Notes: generated by a model not told the origin, from the sequence alone. A stretch of 64,000 nt of DNA from Setomelanomma holmii (GCA_010015745.1 ML978165.1:1-64000); one strand, 5' to 3'. Positions 44,392 to 56,731 are shown, numbered from the stretch's first letter. A program made the numbers and translations.

Positions 44392-46527
44392 ACTACCGGT
44401 AGATACCCCAGCATTACGCACTGCTACGACACATTATTTCCGTATTTCTCAAAGAAGGCCATACACTGGCAGCATCTACACCACCTGCTTTGCGCCTCCT
44501 ATCTCAAGCGCATTTAGTTAGCCAGCGCCCTCGCACTTGTTGTTAATTTTAGCGAGCATTGCTCTTCTTATCACATATACATTTCACAGCCGGACTGTTG
44601 ATTGTCCGAATCGCAATCGCATTAGAAGTTGGTGGTTTGGCGGCTAGGTCATGTACGAATGGGAGTAATTCAACGCAGCGAAGCATATAAGCTAAGAACG
44701 CATATTTTTGAAATCTGCCTTGCTCTTGCGCATTAGTACGTGATTTGAATGTGAAGAGTTGCAGTAGTTTATGGTAAGACTTTCGATAGCGCGACTGTGC
44801 CTTACAGATGCGTCCTGCGGATGTGGATATTTATGGACAAAAGCCACCAGCGCTTCTTTCGAGCAATCACGTACTTTCACCGACTTCTGCACAGTCCCAC
44901 CAACATGGCACACAACTGAGCCGCATCACATCACCCGAATCCACGCCACGCTTCTCACCGACATGTGTCCGAGATTCCCCGCCAACTGCGTGCACTTTCC
45001 ACGCGGCACATCCTGCATCCGTCCGCCTCCCTTCCTATGCTCCCGCAAGTTGCAGCAAAACACGCAAGCCTTCCACGCGCCTTCGACCACGCGAGTATCA
45101 GGCCACTAAGTTTTGACACGACGCGAGGAGACGTGCATGTTTGACATTCTCGTCAGCCGTAGTTGGAAGCTCGGTTGAGGCTGATGTGATGTTGCTGGGA
45201 CATGGAATGTGATGAGGCGTTGTGTGTTTGGATGACGTAGAATAGGCATTTGTGGCATAGTAGACAGGGCTTGGTTGTTCCAAGGGCATGGAAGGTGTAA
45301 TGGATTGGGACTGGCGTGGGTTGGGGGTTAGGGTTGGGGTTGTGTGGGATTGGTTTCAAGCTGGGACGGGATTGGGAAGTGACGTATGGTGCTGGTGAGG
45401 GTAGAGATGGGAGTGGAATGGGATGTGAGAAGACGGAATATTGGCTTGTGACAGGAGAAGGAACATTGCAGCTAGGTGCGAGTGTAGGTGGTGTATACAT
45501 GTTGTACAATTCATTGGCCATTGCGAGTGTTATGTTGACCCAAGGCTACCGGAATTCCAGAGTTCTTCCCTGAACGCCGTTCCTATGCTTCGTTCATGTC
45601 GTTCATCCTGCGTCTTGCATATCTGACACATTCTTAGATGAAAGCTTCATTGGTGCTCGCGAAGACGCCGCGAGGTCTTTGTTTCTCGTCCCTCTAACAT
45701 TGGTATACTCGAGTCTTCAATTATTGTTCTATGCGGGGACCAAGATCTCAGCCCAGCTGCTGTGTAGAAAGGTAACACCAATCTGCGCAAATTGTTAGCC
45801 TTCATCACAGCTGCAAGGTTCTGCGTATTCCATCCCCGCCATGCTCCCGCTCAGCGCCTCAGGTCTCCACCGTGGGGAAAATCTTACAGCAAACAATCCG
45901 ACCGCAGTCACAACACTCCTGTTCTCCTTATCCGTAAATGCCGATAGTGTGGTTTGCGCAAAGCTGGGCTCGGCGAGCGTGCGGCCCTTTCCGTGGATCT
46001 GCTTGGGAGGCATGGTGGTGGACTTTGTATGCGCGGAACTCTGGACCTTCGAGTCCAATGTGCAATCGTGAGGCCGGAGAAGAGTAGTTCGGAGCGGATG
46101 CAAGGTGTGCGAGCGATATGAGGAGCTTGTTGATGTTGCGTAGCTGGAGGTTTTGCTTGAGAAACTTTTGGGAGGAACGAGCGTCATGGCATTATGTAAG
46201 CACGTTCACCAAAAGCAACGAGGTGAGGCTTAATGAGCAGCGCATCCATCAATCCACTTCAGCAATGAGACACAGGTTTTTGTTGTAGAGAATCACGCAA
46301 TATAAAAGTCGAAGCGTACAAGCGGCACAATTTGATTGATGTTATACTCGCTTGATTGGTTTCTACTCTCGTTTCGTTTCCCCCGATTCAGCTCAAGTGG
46401 TATCATAGTTCTACTCTCAGTATACAATCGTCCCCTGGAAATGGAAATGGAAATGTACGCCAAATGTTATCTACAACAGCCGTTAGGTCATTAAGTGAAG
46501 CGAAAGAATTACAGGGTTGCGTTGCAT
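44392..46527. other. long gene-free stretch between noxR and uricase
   Basis: About 2.1 kb. It holds a strong G-quadruplex motif (separate entry) and low-complexity Pro/Ser-type frames, but no gene that I can support. Confidence 0.5.
45318..45339 (+). other. G-quadruplex-forming G-run cluster
   Basis: Four runs of 3, 5, 3 and 4 guanines separated by loops of 2, 3 and 2 bases, including one TTAGGG. It fits the G3+N1-7 rule for a parallel quadruplex. It lies inside a wider G-rich, C-poor plus strand (about 45300-45430). Confidence 0.75.
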
Positions 46528-47536
46528 CTACAACTTTGACTTGGCACCCTTGCGGGTCACGGTGCAGAAGATGAGACCATTGGGGTCCGACTGGGGAGCA
46601 AGGACGGTAGCATCTTTGCCCAAGTTCTGGATGCCCTTGTGCCACGAGAGGTCTGTCGTGCGGATTAGCGGGAAGATCTTGCAATATATGTGAATGAGCA
46701 AACTCACCAATCTCGAAGTAGTGCTTGTTGGGAAGCGCATAGTCGACAGCGTCAATCTCTGGAACAGTAGCGAGAATCGTGTCGCACATCTTGTACATGG
46801 TTGCTTGGACACTGGCACTGTCGTCCTCGGCAAAGGTCTTCATGGTGATATCCCGCGCAATCTTCCACGCGGCGTTGAAGTCAATCTTGCCCGACTCGGC
46901 AGCGTTCTTGAAAAGCTTCCATTGCCAGCCAGCTTCGATCTCGGTACTCAGGATGCGATCCCAGGTCTCGGGAAGCTTGGTGAACTCGTCGCGGTGGAAG
47001 CCATGGAAGGCAGATCCAGTGCTCTTGAGAACCAACAGTTTCTCAATCTTAGAGCGGATGGAGACGCCCTGACCCTCCCTTGTAACAGTATCAACTACGC
47101 GGAGCTCCTCGCCGTCGCGGAAGAAGGAGTGCGGATGGGCCTTGCCGTCAATCTCCATGCGAGTCCATCGGTGCTGGATGATCTTTACGTGCGCGGCGTG
47201 GATGTGCGGGTAGGTCTTGATGAAGTGCTCGCCGATGATGGCAGCGAACTGCTCGGGAGGATCAATTGGGTGTTGCTTGGCGAGAATATACGTGGTTTGC
47301 TTTTGGGTGTCGGTAGCGACGACTACTGAGTTGTCTGCTTGGGTGTAGCTGGGGATGGTCAGCTTGTGTGAAATACATGAGGGTGGAAAAGGAGCATACG
47401 AAGTCTCAATATCTCCCTCGAGCAAGATGCGAACAGTCTGCTCAATGACTGTGTGGACTCCAGTCTGGGGATTCTTATCAACCTTGTAGAGGCGGACATT
47501 GTCCTTGCCGTAGCGTGCGGACGAGAGCTGAGACAT
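46528..47536 (-). CDS. uaZ: peroxisomal urate oxidase (uricase)
   Basis: Three exons, complement of 47400-47536, 46708-47348 and 46528-46652; 300 aa, the normal size. Two tandem T-fold halves are recognisable: ARYGKDNVRLYKV at the start, SYTQADNSVVVATDTQKQT spanning the first splice junction, TRMEIDGKAHPHSF, STGSAFHGFHRDEFTKLPET and FEIDLSWHKGIQNLGKDA across the second. It ends in SKL, a perfect type 1 peroxisomal targeting signal. It oxidises uric acid to 5-hydroxyisourate with O2, the first committed step from purine rings to allantoin. The upstream region carries a CGG-N6-CCG site and two GATA sites (listed), suggesting induction by urate and nitrogen repression as in A. nidulans. Confidence 0.96.
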
Positions 47537-47594
47537 TGCCAATGAAGCTTGGTGATGAGTGTATGGTGTACTAATGGGTGAGAAGCTCAGAGTG

Positions 47595-47600
47595 AGATAG
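47595..47600 (+). promoter_or_regulatory. GATA-factor site (AGATAG) upstream of uricase
   Basis: AGATAG fits HGATAR, the site of AreA-type GATA activators of nitrogen-use genes, about 60 nt upstream of the uricase start. Six-base motifs are frequent by chance, so weight comes from the neighbouring CGG palindrome. Confidence 0.35.
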
Positions 47601-47669
47601 GACCAAAAAGCTGGGAGGCCAAAGGAAAGCTAAGTGTGACTGATTTGAGGCGTCAGTGAGGGAGGGGAT

Positions 47670-47675
47670 TGATAG
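47670..47675 (+). promoter_or_regulatory. GATA-factor site (TGATAG) upstream of uricase
   Basis: TGATAG fits HGATAR, about 135 nt upstream of the uricase start and 40 nt from the CGG-N6-CCG palindrome. Confidence 0.35.
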
Positions 47676-47715
47676 TTATAGTGTCAATTGACGGGCCCTT
47701 ATCCGATCACCACGA

Positions 47716-47727
47716 CGGCGTGCGCCG
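47716..47727. promoter_or_regulatory. CGG-N6-CCG site (UaY/Ppr1-type) upstream of uricase
   Basis: CGGCGTGCGCCG, 180-191 nt upstream of the uricase start codon. CGG-N6-CCG is the spacing read by the Zn(II)2Cys6 regulators UaY (purine use in Aspergillus) and Ppr1. Position and gene function agree with a UaY site; the outer bases are A on both sides instead of the optimal TCGG...CCGA. Confidence 0.55.
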
Positions 47728-48398
47728 AACTGCACGGAGTTGCTTTTGAAGATTAGAGCTCGCGCGAGCTCTGGACGACCGACATAAGAGGCGGCCAGAG
47801 ACGCCCTTCCATTCGTTGGGATGGCCATCGGCGACCTCCGCCAGCAGAGCTCCAGGATAACGGCTTCAAGCGAGGTGCGCACGTGACGCTCCAAGGACAG
47901 CTCCCCGCCGGCAGGGTCAGCAAGAATGAATAGCCCGCGAAGTTTGGGATTTCTGGTGGGTCATGCTGGGCAACATCAGGTCAGCATGGTGAGGTTTGAG
48001 GACTGTGAGCATGCAGGAGCTGCAAATGTAGTAAGGTGGCCACATGGGAAAGACCCATGGGCACGGACGCGAGGCCTGGGGTCGTTTGGTCCCACTCCGA
48101 GACGTCGGCGGGCAGCCTCCAAGTCGAAAGTACCGCAGGCCACACGTTGAAGCACAGAACCACCAGCCATTGCAGCCCGACTGTCCCTATCCGCAGTTCA
48201 CGCTCACTAGCCACACCTCCCGAGCTGCCACCGCAGTCTCCACCGCTCCTTGCACGCCCAGCCACAGCCCCACCGACGCGCAATTGACCACACCTCACCT
48301 CACCCCACAGCCACTACACGACAGCTCATGAGGCACGAGCAGGGCATCGCCGTGTGAGAGACATGTGATGCGGTTGGAGAACGCACGGTTAAGGCCAC

Positions 48399-51300
48399 AT
48401 GACGGACCAAGGCTCCCTTCTTGCGCCCAGTCGAACTAGAGATGGCCGCGCTCTCTCATCCGCGACCACGGCGGCGAGCGTCATGTCGCGGGGTGGGCAG
48501 TCGTCGTATGCGACCGCGAACACGGGGCCCGGCAGCTTCAACTCTCAGCTGACGACCACCGTCTCCAACGATGGACGCCTGCGCCCCAGCTTCGACATGC
48601 ACGCCATCACCGTGGGCGACAATGACAACACCACCAGCGAGCAGAGGCAAGCCGAGCTGCAGGATCAGATCGACAAAGAGACCAAGATCAAGATTGGCTC
48701 AGAAAATCTGCTGGAGGCATTGACTGCAAAGAATGCCAAGAAAGACCAGCGACTACAGGTTGAGGAGCAGTTAAACATATCGAACCGGAAGCTGGCGCAG
48801 TTGAAGTCGGGGCTGGCAGCAGAGATCCAACGAGCCAAGGACATCAAGTCGCCGCCTCCGGATCCTCAGAGCAGACTCTCCTACCTTTTTCGCAGGAACC
48901 TGTCACGGTCGCCGTCACGGCACGTTGCGAAGCAAGAAGAGGAAGAGGACGAAGAGACTGAATCACCGACATTTGTGCTCGCTGAGATTCTGCAAGCACT
49001 AGAAGCACAGGGCATGCAGCCCGAGTACTACGTCGAGCGCGCAAACTCTCTGGTCCTTCTCTTCAGGCGGCATCCTACACTCAAATACGACCTGGCATGG
49101 TCAATTTTCGGCCTTCGGATGCAAACGATGCTGCTGAGCGACAGCCGGGAAGTAGTGGCAGCTGCATACAGAGTCATGCGCTATGCTTTTACCGACCGCA
49201 AATCCCTGCGAATCATCCGAGCACTGCACACAGATTACCTCGTCATCCTGTCACTTGTCAAGGAGGGCAAGGCCAGCGTGGAGCGTGAGCAGGCAATGAA
49301 GTTCGTCCGTGCATTTCTTGATGTGAAGGATGGCGTGGAGGAGATTGCGCGATCTGTCGTCCGCATCGTTGTCGCCGTTGCTGAGCACGCCGACGACCGG
49401 CTGAGAAATATAGCCACGCTGACTTTAGCGGAAATCCTCGTGAGGAAGCCCTCCCTACTGGTCGATGCGGGTGGTATGGGTGTGCTGGCCGATGCGTTAG
49501 GCGAAGGCAGCTATCACGCCGCTGAGAGTGTTGGTGCATCCTTCTTGTATCTCCTGGACACCCCACGACGTCGTCAACTTCTGCGATCTGGACGCGAGCT
49601 CGAGGCGCCATTTGCAACGTTCACAGATGCAAATGCAATATATGGCCATCTGCATGAAGATAAGCTGAAGGCGAATGCTAAAGTCATTGCCTCCTTGCTA
49701 AGAAGTTGGCCTGGTCTACTTACTTTATCCATGAACGACTTCTTGCCACTCCGGTCTCTACTGCTATCATTACAAATTCCGACTCCACACGTTCGAAACG
49801 TCATCTTGGAGCTTCTATTCGATCTTCTTCGCATTAAACCCCCATCTTGGTCCTCTTCATTCCTCGCTGGTCGACGGCTCACCACCTATGGGCGTGTTAC
49901 GAACCTCAAGAACCAACAGATCAAGGATACTTCGACTACCTCGGGGGAGGATAACACAAACAAGTGGAGTTTGCTAGACCACTATGTATCGGTGGTGCTC
50001 GCTGCCTTTCTACATGCAGGCCTAGTCCCTGCATTACTCCTTGCTGAAGAAGAGTCACTAACTGCAGCACTTAAGCGAAAGACCATCCTGCTGCTAGGCG
50101 AGGTGTTGAAGATGGCCAACGAGCTTCTGCCACCATCCTGGAGTGCACAGCTCCAGGTCTTGCCACAACTCTTGCAATCCGCTGCCAAGTTTCAGTCAGA
50201 GGAACGCTTCACGGCGATTGGTACGATATATCAAGTGGACAGTGTGAACAGAACTCTATATCGGTCAGGGCCAACTTCACTCTATGCCAACAAAGCCACC
50301 ACAAATACTGATACCGCTACATCTACTCGTCAAACAGATCCGTCGAAGGTGCAGGCGGCCATGCAGGTAGACGAGCAGTCCTTCCGAAATCTGATGGTGG
50401 ACACGCAGGTCCTCAACACAGTATCATTCCAGAAATGGAGATGGGACCTCATTCAGACTATTATTGAGGGCCCGCTGCTCAATGCTAAACGTTTGGACGA
50501 GGCAATGAAGGTCACGAAATTTGTCCACCGCCTCCTAGGCTTCTATCGCCCGTTCAAATATCGCTTTTCTGAGGTGAAGAACACGAAACCCAACCAAAGA
50601 TACGTGCGAGCTGGATGTGCCCTGATCCACAGTCTATTACAGAATCCTGAAGGCGTCAAATATCTAGGCGAGAGCAAGTTTGTTCGCCAACTCGCAGAGT
50701 GTTTGTCACATTTCGATAGAATGAGTGGCTTGACCTCTGAATCTCCCATCTTTCAAGCCGATCGTATGAATGAAACTCTGACTGGTGGTTACTTCGCGCT
50801 CCTTGGCGCGCTGACCAAAGACACCAGGGGTATTCAGATCCTGGAGCGATGGAGAGTCATCAACATGTTCTACCACATCATTGAGCTCAACGATCGCGAT
50901 GACCTTATCAAGACCCTCCTGAGTAACATGGACTACAGTCTAGATGGACATCTGCGAATCATCATTTCGAAGGCGATGACGTCATGTTCGAAAGAGATCC
51001 GAATTTATGCTACCAGACTACTGCGCAAATACGCAACAAAGCCAATGCATGTTACCACGTCGACGGGGATGGCTGAATGGTCCATTCGCCTGCTTGTGAC
51101 GCAGCTCTATGATCCCGACGTGGAGGTTTGCGAAGTAGCAATTAAGATTTTGGAGGAGGCCTGTAATCAGACCGAGTCACTGGAGTTCGTGGTGAAATGT
51201 CGCCCGGCATTGGATCATCTGGGTGAAATCGGCGCACCTCTTCTGCTCCGTTTCCTCTCGACATCGGTAGGCTACCACTATCTCGATGGGTTGGATTACA

Positions 51301-52385
51301 TCACGAGAGAGATGGATGACTGGTTCCTTGGGAGGAACGATACCTACGTGGCACTTATCGAAGCCTCGATGGCTCGCGCTCTAGCGGATATACCAGAGAA
51401 ACCGTCAGCTCAATTATCGTATGACGATACTCCTGAGAGTCCTGAATATGGTCTCGTGCCACCGCACTTCTACCGGGAGCTGACCAGGACGAAAGAAGGA
51501 TGCCGACTCCTCAAACAGAAGGGGCATTTTGATGAATTCGTAGCAACCATTCGTGATTTTGCCATGGAGGACGACGACGCAGAGATCATTCTCAAGGTCA
51601 AAGGATGTCTCTGGGCAGTCGGCAACGTCGGATCCATGGAACTCGGTGCACCGTTCCTCGAGAGCTCTGATGTGGTACAATGGATTGTCAAGATTGCAGA
51701 ACAGTCTGAGGTCATGTCACTTAGGGGCACTGCGTTCTACGTCCTAGGCTTGGTTTCACGCAGTCTGCATGGCCAAGAGATACTCCTCGAATACGGATGG
51801 GACGGCGTCGTCAACGATGCAGGTGAGGCATTGGGTTTCTGCCTCCCATTACACTTCCAGAAGCTGTTTGCGGTGAGTCTCTTACGTCTTTGACATTGAT
51901 CACAGCAGCTGATGCGGTACAGATGACGCCATGGACAGCCAAAGCAGTGGATATGAGCTGGAAGCGCAAGGCTGATGCCAAAGTCGCTGTGACTGACAGT
52001 GACCCGGTCAACGCGCGCATTCTGAAGCTTGCAACCGACTTGGGTAACACGGTGCTGGCAAAGAAGGCCGCAAACGACTTACAGATGTCAGTGTTACCCT
52101 GATCATTAAACAAAGGTCGTACACTGATATAGTTGCAACAGAATCAAAGCGAAAAAGGTCCCAGCGTTCAGCAGACCTTCCATTTTTCACAAGGTCATGC
52201 AGATATTGGAGGCACATCATTTCCGCCTTCCGGCATGTCGGTTTGTTCTGGACTTGTTCGACAAGCGTGTTCTAGAGCAGATAGTGTTGGAGGAAGAAGA
52301 CGACCAGGAGGACGAGGACACCAGCGAATCCGAATCCGAATCTGATGGGGAAGGACCGGGCATGAACGGCGCAGCGGCGTCCTGA
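48399..52385 (+). CDS. TORC2 scaffold subunit Rictor (Avo3/Ste20 type)
   Basis: Three exons (48399-51872, 51923-52086, 52142-52385), 1293 aa, almost the size of the S. pombe homologue. A short disordered start is followed by a coiled coil with the HR1-like EEQLNISNRKLAQLKSGL (about residues 115-150), then the long helical Rictor repeats. Landmarks are RRHPTLKYDLAWSIFGLR, MRYAFTDRKSLRIIRALHTD, GRVTNLKNQQIKD and the C-terminal YFALLGALTKDTRGIQILE and LKVKGCLWAVGNVGS, with GTAFYVLGLVSRS just before the first intron. It scaffolds TOR complex 2, which controls Ypk/Gad8-type AGC kinases, actin and membrane stress. The tail ends in an acidic Glu/Ser run. No other TORC2 part lies in the window. Confidence 0.92.
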
Positions 52386-53800
52386 TGTACCCACCCGAAA
52401 CGAGAGCGAGGAACGGCTCCTGGCGTTTAGGCGTGCTACATGGCATACTTACCTTGTACACTAAAGATCCCGGCGGATCAACATTTAGGCGCTCTGGTGT
52501 TCCATGGTATGTGCGATTCGAGCCATCTTCGGCTGTTTTAGGATATGTTCGGCGAAAACAATACCTGCAACCGTGGTCAAATGAGGCTGAGAAGTAAGGA
52601 TCGAGTTCGAATCGAGGTTGTGGAAGGGTCATTCATGTTAGTTGCAGCCGGCATGAACAGCCCGCAAATAGAGGTGCCTGCCAGCAAGTTCAAGACACAC
52701 GAGCACCACGGATGTGCCCCGCCTCATGTGCGTCACGATCAGGGTCCTCGGCACCCACCATGTGTTGACAGCGGCTGAATAAGAGCCACGCTAGTGCGAG
52801 CCCTGATTGGCCACGAGTTGCTTTGAATCGACATGCATCAATGACGCGTGCAAGCCTTCCCTTGAAGCCAGTGAACACCATACTCGTCAGGCCGCGCAGC
52901 ACTCTCCACCGCACACGAGCAAGCAGCATGCGGGCACCGTATGCTGAGGGATCCCGCGGCATAGAGTATGGGGCATTTACTGGACACGCGCGGGCTTGGC
53001 ACCGTGTGCTGATAATGCTCCCTGTTCATCAACATTGCGCGCAACTCGACGATGGATAGTAGTAAAGGCCAATGACCACGGAGCCCCCATGTCATGATAT
53101 ACACCACTCCCCACCTAGTGTGAACAGGCGAGCAGGCCATGATTAATGGAGGAAGTGCAGCGGAAGGGCCGTTCGAAATTTATACTGTTATGTCTGAGTA
53201 GGGCTTAGTGAGACCCTCGATTTGCGGGCAAAATGTCGATTCGGAAGCGACCACACTTGTCCATTCTGATCGGGTCAGCCTCGAACGGGAACCCAGCCTG
53301 CACGAAACACCAGGCTGTTGGATTGGATCGGCCGATCCCACAACTATCCACAATGGATGACCTCTGCACTCTCGCGCGCATGATTAGGGCCTCTACTTCC
53401 TCTGGCTCTTCCCATCTGGACTCCTACTACCCTAGCCACCCTCCAAGTGTGCTCGCCACCACCACAAGGTCTTATTAGACCTGACGGCGACCATCTGGCC
53501 TGCTCATACAAATCCTCTCCGTCCACGTTCCGCCCGTTCCTGCGTCAGCACGCGCGTCAACCGTCTCGTCATCAGCCCTGAGGTCTAGAAGACACGCTCG
53601 GGTGCCGGATCATCCCACTTAGACGCCATTGGAGTCTCGCCATTCATTTACCTTGCAGTCGACCCTTCCTACCTCTCTCGAAAAGCCTACACTCGCTCGC
53701 ACCTTCCCCCACGCCACCAAACGCGCTCCCAAGCACTGCAATCCACCCCAATCTGTACATGGCTGGTACCGCCGTTGCACAATAGACACACAGGTCCTAC
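52386..53800. other. intergenic region
   Basis: About 1.4 kb with no supported gene or RNA; the right part is the promoter/leader of the RING-LON gene. Confidence 0.5.
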
Positions 53801-55474
53801 ATGAATCGACGACGAACGAAAGGGTGCTCTATCGTTAAAAGCGTTGGGCATTCCTTCGAACCGCGAGTGCCGCTGGAAGCCTTCATGATCAACGATGAAG
53901 CCCCGGTAGAGTCTCAGGAGGTTGGGGTCCTGGGTGCCCACGCCGATGCCAGACAGCTAGTCCGTCTGGTGCAATGTCCGCGATGCTCGCTGCCCCTCCG
54001 AACGCCCGTGACGCTGCCATGCGGTCATACTATTTGCAAGGGTTGCCTACCCCCTCCTCAACGGCGCACAAATATATCATATCCCAACACTCCAGACCGG
54101 TTGACAGGCATTGCATGCCCTTTGATGGGATGTGGGGCCGAGCATGCGTCCGCAGAGTGCTCTGTGGACGTGACCCTGTCGAAGCTAATGGAGCTGATAG
54201 AAGCGGAGATGGCACAGCACAGACCGATCCTGCAAGATTCGCCGACTCTACTCGAAGAGATCCGACAAGACGATGACAACACTTGGGCAGAAGAGAAGAA
54301 TGAGGGCAACGAGGCAGGTGACCATGAAATCTTGCATGGCGGACGCCTCGTGGCCACCTTTACATTGGCTCAGATGGGCAAGCTCCGCTACACCTCCGAA
54401 GTGCGGTACCAGGCCATGTCACCTAGTGGAGACAACTACGAGAAGCTGGACGTCGACCTCCTCGAACGCCTACAAGATGTCACACAAAAAGAGTTGGACT
54501 GCCTGGTCTGCTACAATCTCATGCTAGACCCCACAACAACAGCATGTGGGCATACATTTTGTCGCCGCTGTCTCTCACGCGTCATGGATCACAGCAGCAT
54601 CTGCCCCTTCTGCCGAAGAAACCTCCATGTTCCTGCATCGCTGCAGAACCAGAACGGCAACTCCATTCTCAATTCGTTGCTGAATGGTCTGTGCCCAGAA
54701 GTGGTCACAGCGCGAGCTGCCGCTTTGAAAGCAGAGGAGCAGGCCGGAGATGATGTTCTCAGCACCCCGCTGTTCATCTGCACTCTGTCACTACCGGCCA
54801 TGCCGACCTTCCTCCACGTTTTCGAGCCCCGCTACCGTTTGATGATGCGACGTGTGATCGAAGGCAACAAACAATTTGGCATGGTCATGTACAATCGCAC
54901 GTCCTCCCCACAAGGCGATCTTGGCGTGACCCCGTTCCTTGAATATGGTACCTTGCTAGAAATCGTCAATTATGAGTTGCTCCGGGATGGGCGCAGTTTC
55001 ATCGAAAGTCGCGGCATCGGCCGCTTCAAAGTGCTCAACTCTGGCATGCTGGATGGCTACAACGTTGGTCGTGTTGAACGCGTGGAAGACGTTTCTCTCG
55101 CCGAAGAGGGAGCTGCTGAACAGCGCGAGACGACCATGGCACGCGATTACGCCGAGGTTTTTTTCCGCGAACATCCTCAAACACTCCTTCCCAACGACAT
55201 TGCCATCGAGGCCCTGTCAACACAGCATTTACTTGATAGCTGCACTTCTTTTGTTCGAGAAATGCGGGAGGCTAGCGCCCCGTGGCTTCGGGATCGTATC
55301 ATCCAGGTATACGGCGAACCACCAGACGACCCCGCACTCTTCCCTTACTGGTTCGCGTCTGTCGTACCGATTGTCGAAGAAGAGAAATACGTGCTTTTGC
55401 AGACGACCCGCGTTCGAGAACGCTTGAAGATAGTGTATTCGTGGATTGGACGAATTCGCGGTCAGCGCTGGTAA
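53801..55474 (+). CDS. RING-finger protein with LON substrate-binding domain (LONRF/CrgA-like)
   Basis: Single exon, 557 aa from ATG 53801; ATG 53887 (MINDEAPVESQE) is an equally good start, and conserved sequence begins soon after it. A first RING-like cluster (CPRCSLPLRTPVTLPCGH...CKGC, about residues 60-83) is followed by a full C3HC4 RING (CLVCYNLML...CGHTFCRRC...CPFC, about 233-270) and a LON N-terminal domain (LSLPAMPTFLHVFEPRYRLM, RGIGRFKVL) with no protease domain. It is therefore a ubiquitin ligase-type protein that borrows the Lon recognition domain, not an ATP-dependent protease as such entries are often named. The Mucor relative CrgA represses carotenogenesis; the role here is unknown. 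Confidence 0.9.
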   Translation: MNRRRTKGCSIVKSVGHSFEPRVPLEAFMINDEAPVESQEVGVLGAHADARQLVRLVQCPRCSLPLRTPVTLPCGHTICKGCLPPPQRRTNISYPNTPDRLTGIACPLMGCGAEHASAECSVDVTLSKLMELIEAEMAQHRPILQDSPTLLEEIRQDDDNTWAEEKNEGNEAGDHEILHGGRLVATFTLAQMGKLRYTSEVRYQAMSPSGDNYEKLDVDLLERLQDVTQKELDCLVCYNLMLDPTTTACGHTFCRRCLSRVMDHSSICPFCRRNLHVPASLQNQNGNSILNSLLNGLCPEVVTARAAALKAEEQAGDDVLSTPLFICTLSLPAMPTFLHVFEPRYRLMMRRVIEGNKQFGMVMYNRTSSPQGDLGVTPFLEYGTLLEIVNYELLRDGRSFIESRGIGRFKVLNSGMLDGYNVGRVERVEDVSLAEEGAAEQRETTMARDYAEVFFREHPQTLLPNDIAIEALSTQHLLDSCTSFVREMREASAPWLRDRIIQVYGEPPDDPALFPYWFASVVPIVEEEKYVLLQTTRVRERLKIVYSWIGRIRGQRW

Positions 55475-56731
55475 GTGCTTCTCCCTTTTTTAAACGTGCC
55501 AATCTGTCAATCTGCAACGTTACCATCTTATCCTTGGGAGAGGTGGTTCCTGAACCACAACCGAGCGCCTGTCTCATAACATCCGCAAAAGGCGACCGAC
55601 GGTGCATGCGTCGACCGTCCCGTCGCGAATGTAGTCATGACTTTCGTCTCGTTGATGATGATTATTAAACGACCTTGCATACCCGCTCATGACGTCCTTT
55701 CCAATCATTTCTCGCTTCGCTTTCAGAACGAACATCGCTTGGAACCCCAGCTAATTAAGATTCAGGTCCAGCGGGAATGCGTGCAGTATCCTCTGACTCG
55801 CAGCCCTTATCGCAATCGGCATAGCTATTGTAATGACTTCGACTTCGCATCCACTGTCTACTTTCTCGACCTGAAGAAGAACATCTCGACCTTCCCTTCA
55901 CCTTTTGGCCGAAATTTGACCAACCGCCTAATTAGGCTCATTCCGGATCTGTACACGATCGATCCTTACATACGCTTTTGTTGCATTTCTTGCCCTTTTT
56001 TCACTTCTCCAAAGATTACCCCCTTTCAGGAGGATCGGTGCTAGCCGTATCCATGTTCATGCTTTTGATAGATCCAGGTACTAGCCTGGCTAGGGCAGCC
56101 TTGTTTATGCGTACATTCGAGACTGTCATGTCTCCGGGGAAAATGGCAGCATGGACGATCGTGGGACATTTGCATGGATGGAGTTACTATAATGTGTTCC
56201 GACATTGTGGCGTGCATGGTGCAGATGGCGTAAAGATGAGGGTACCGATTTTTTCTTCTTGTTCATATAGGATGATGATATAAAGGATGTTTTATAACAC
56301 AGTTCGACGACTCGTATCCATTCACGAAATCCACTAGATTGCTCGCCACGTGATGTTGAGGCATGACTAGTACGCGCTTTCCTCGAGTGCTTTCATATTG
56401 CATTGTCAAAACTCGCTCACCACTTAGCTCCTTTCCACGATGATAACACGCATGCACCTCACAGACGCTTATCAGGCTTTCAGACTCAAGAATATTGCGG
56501 CGCATGCACTTCGCCATTCCAGCATGGCTGTGCTGCATGCGCGACATCCAATGCGGAAGGAGAACGCTCAGCCTCGTGGGTGGGGTGCACACAAGGCTGA
56601 TTGTGCACTTTCCTCGCTGACCTCGAGTTCCTCTCTTTGACACCCCTCCTGTCTTCGCTTCAGACTCTCGAAGTGCTCGGGACAGTCCGGATTAAGTTGT
56701 CACTCTCGCGTTCTCATTCATCCCACGCACC
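55475..56731. other. intergenic region
   Basis: About 1.25 kb, nothing supported. Confidence 0.5.

Larger units (their letters stand above)
47537..48398. other. divergent promoter region of uricase and Rictor
   Basis: About 860 bp between divergent start codons. Contains the sites listed above; otherwise nothing recognised. Confidence 0.55.

Noticed and set aside
45318..45339. Interstitial telomere repeat
   Set aside because: Only one TTAGGG with irregular neighbours; better described as a G-quadruplex motif.
45153..45521. Pro/Ser/Asn-rich 122-codon minus-strand frame
   Set aside because: Low-complexity translation of the G-rich region that contains the quadruplex; no coding evidence.
45795..46187. 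130-codon minus-strand frame with a PIP-box-like QTTLSAF and DKEN
   Set aside because: Only a short stretch looks protein-like; no POLD4 or other PCNA-partner domain follows and no introns restore one.
52590..52640. A tRNA suggested by GTTCGAATC on the plus strand
   Set aside because: The bases around it form no T stem, and no acceptor or anticodon arm can be drawn.
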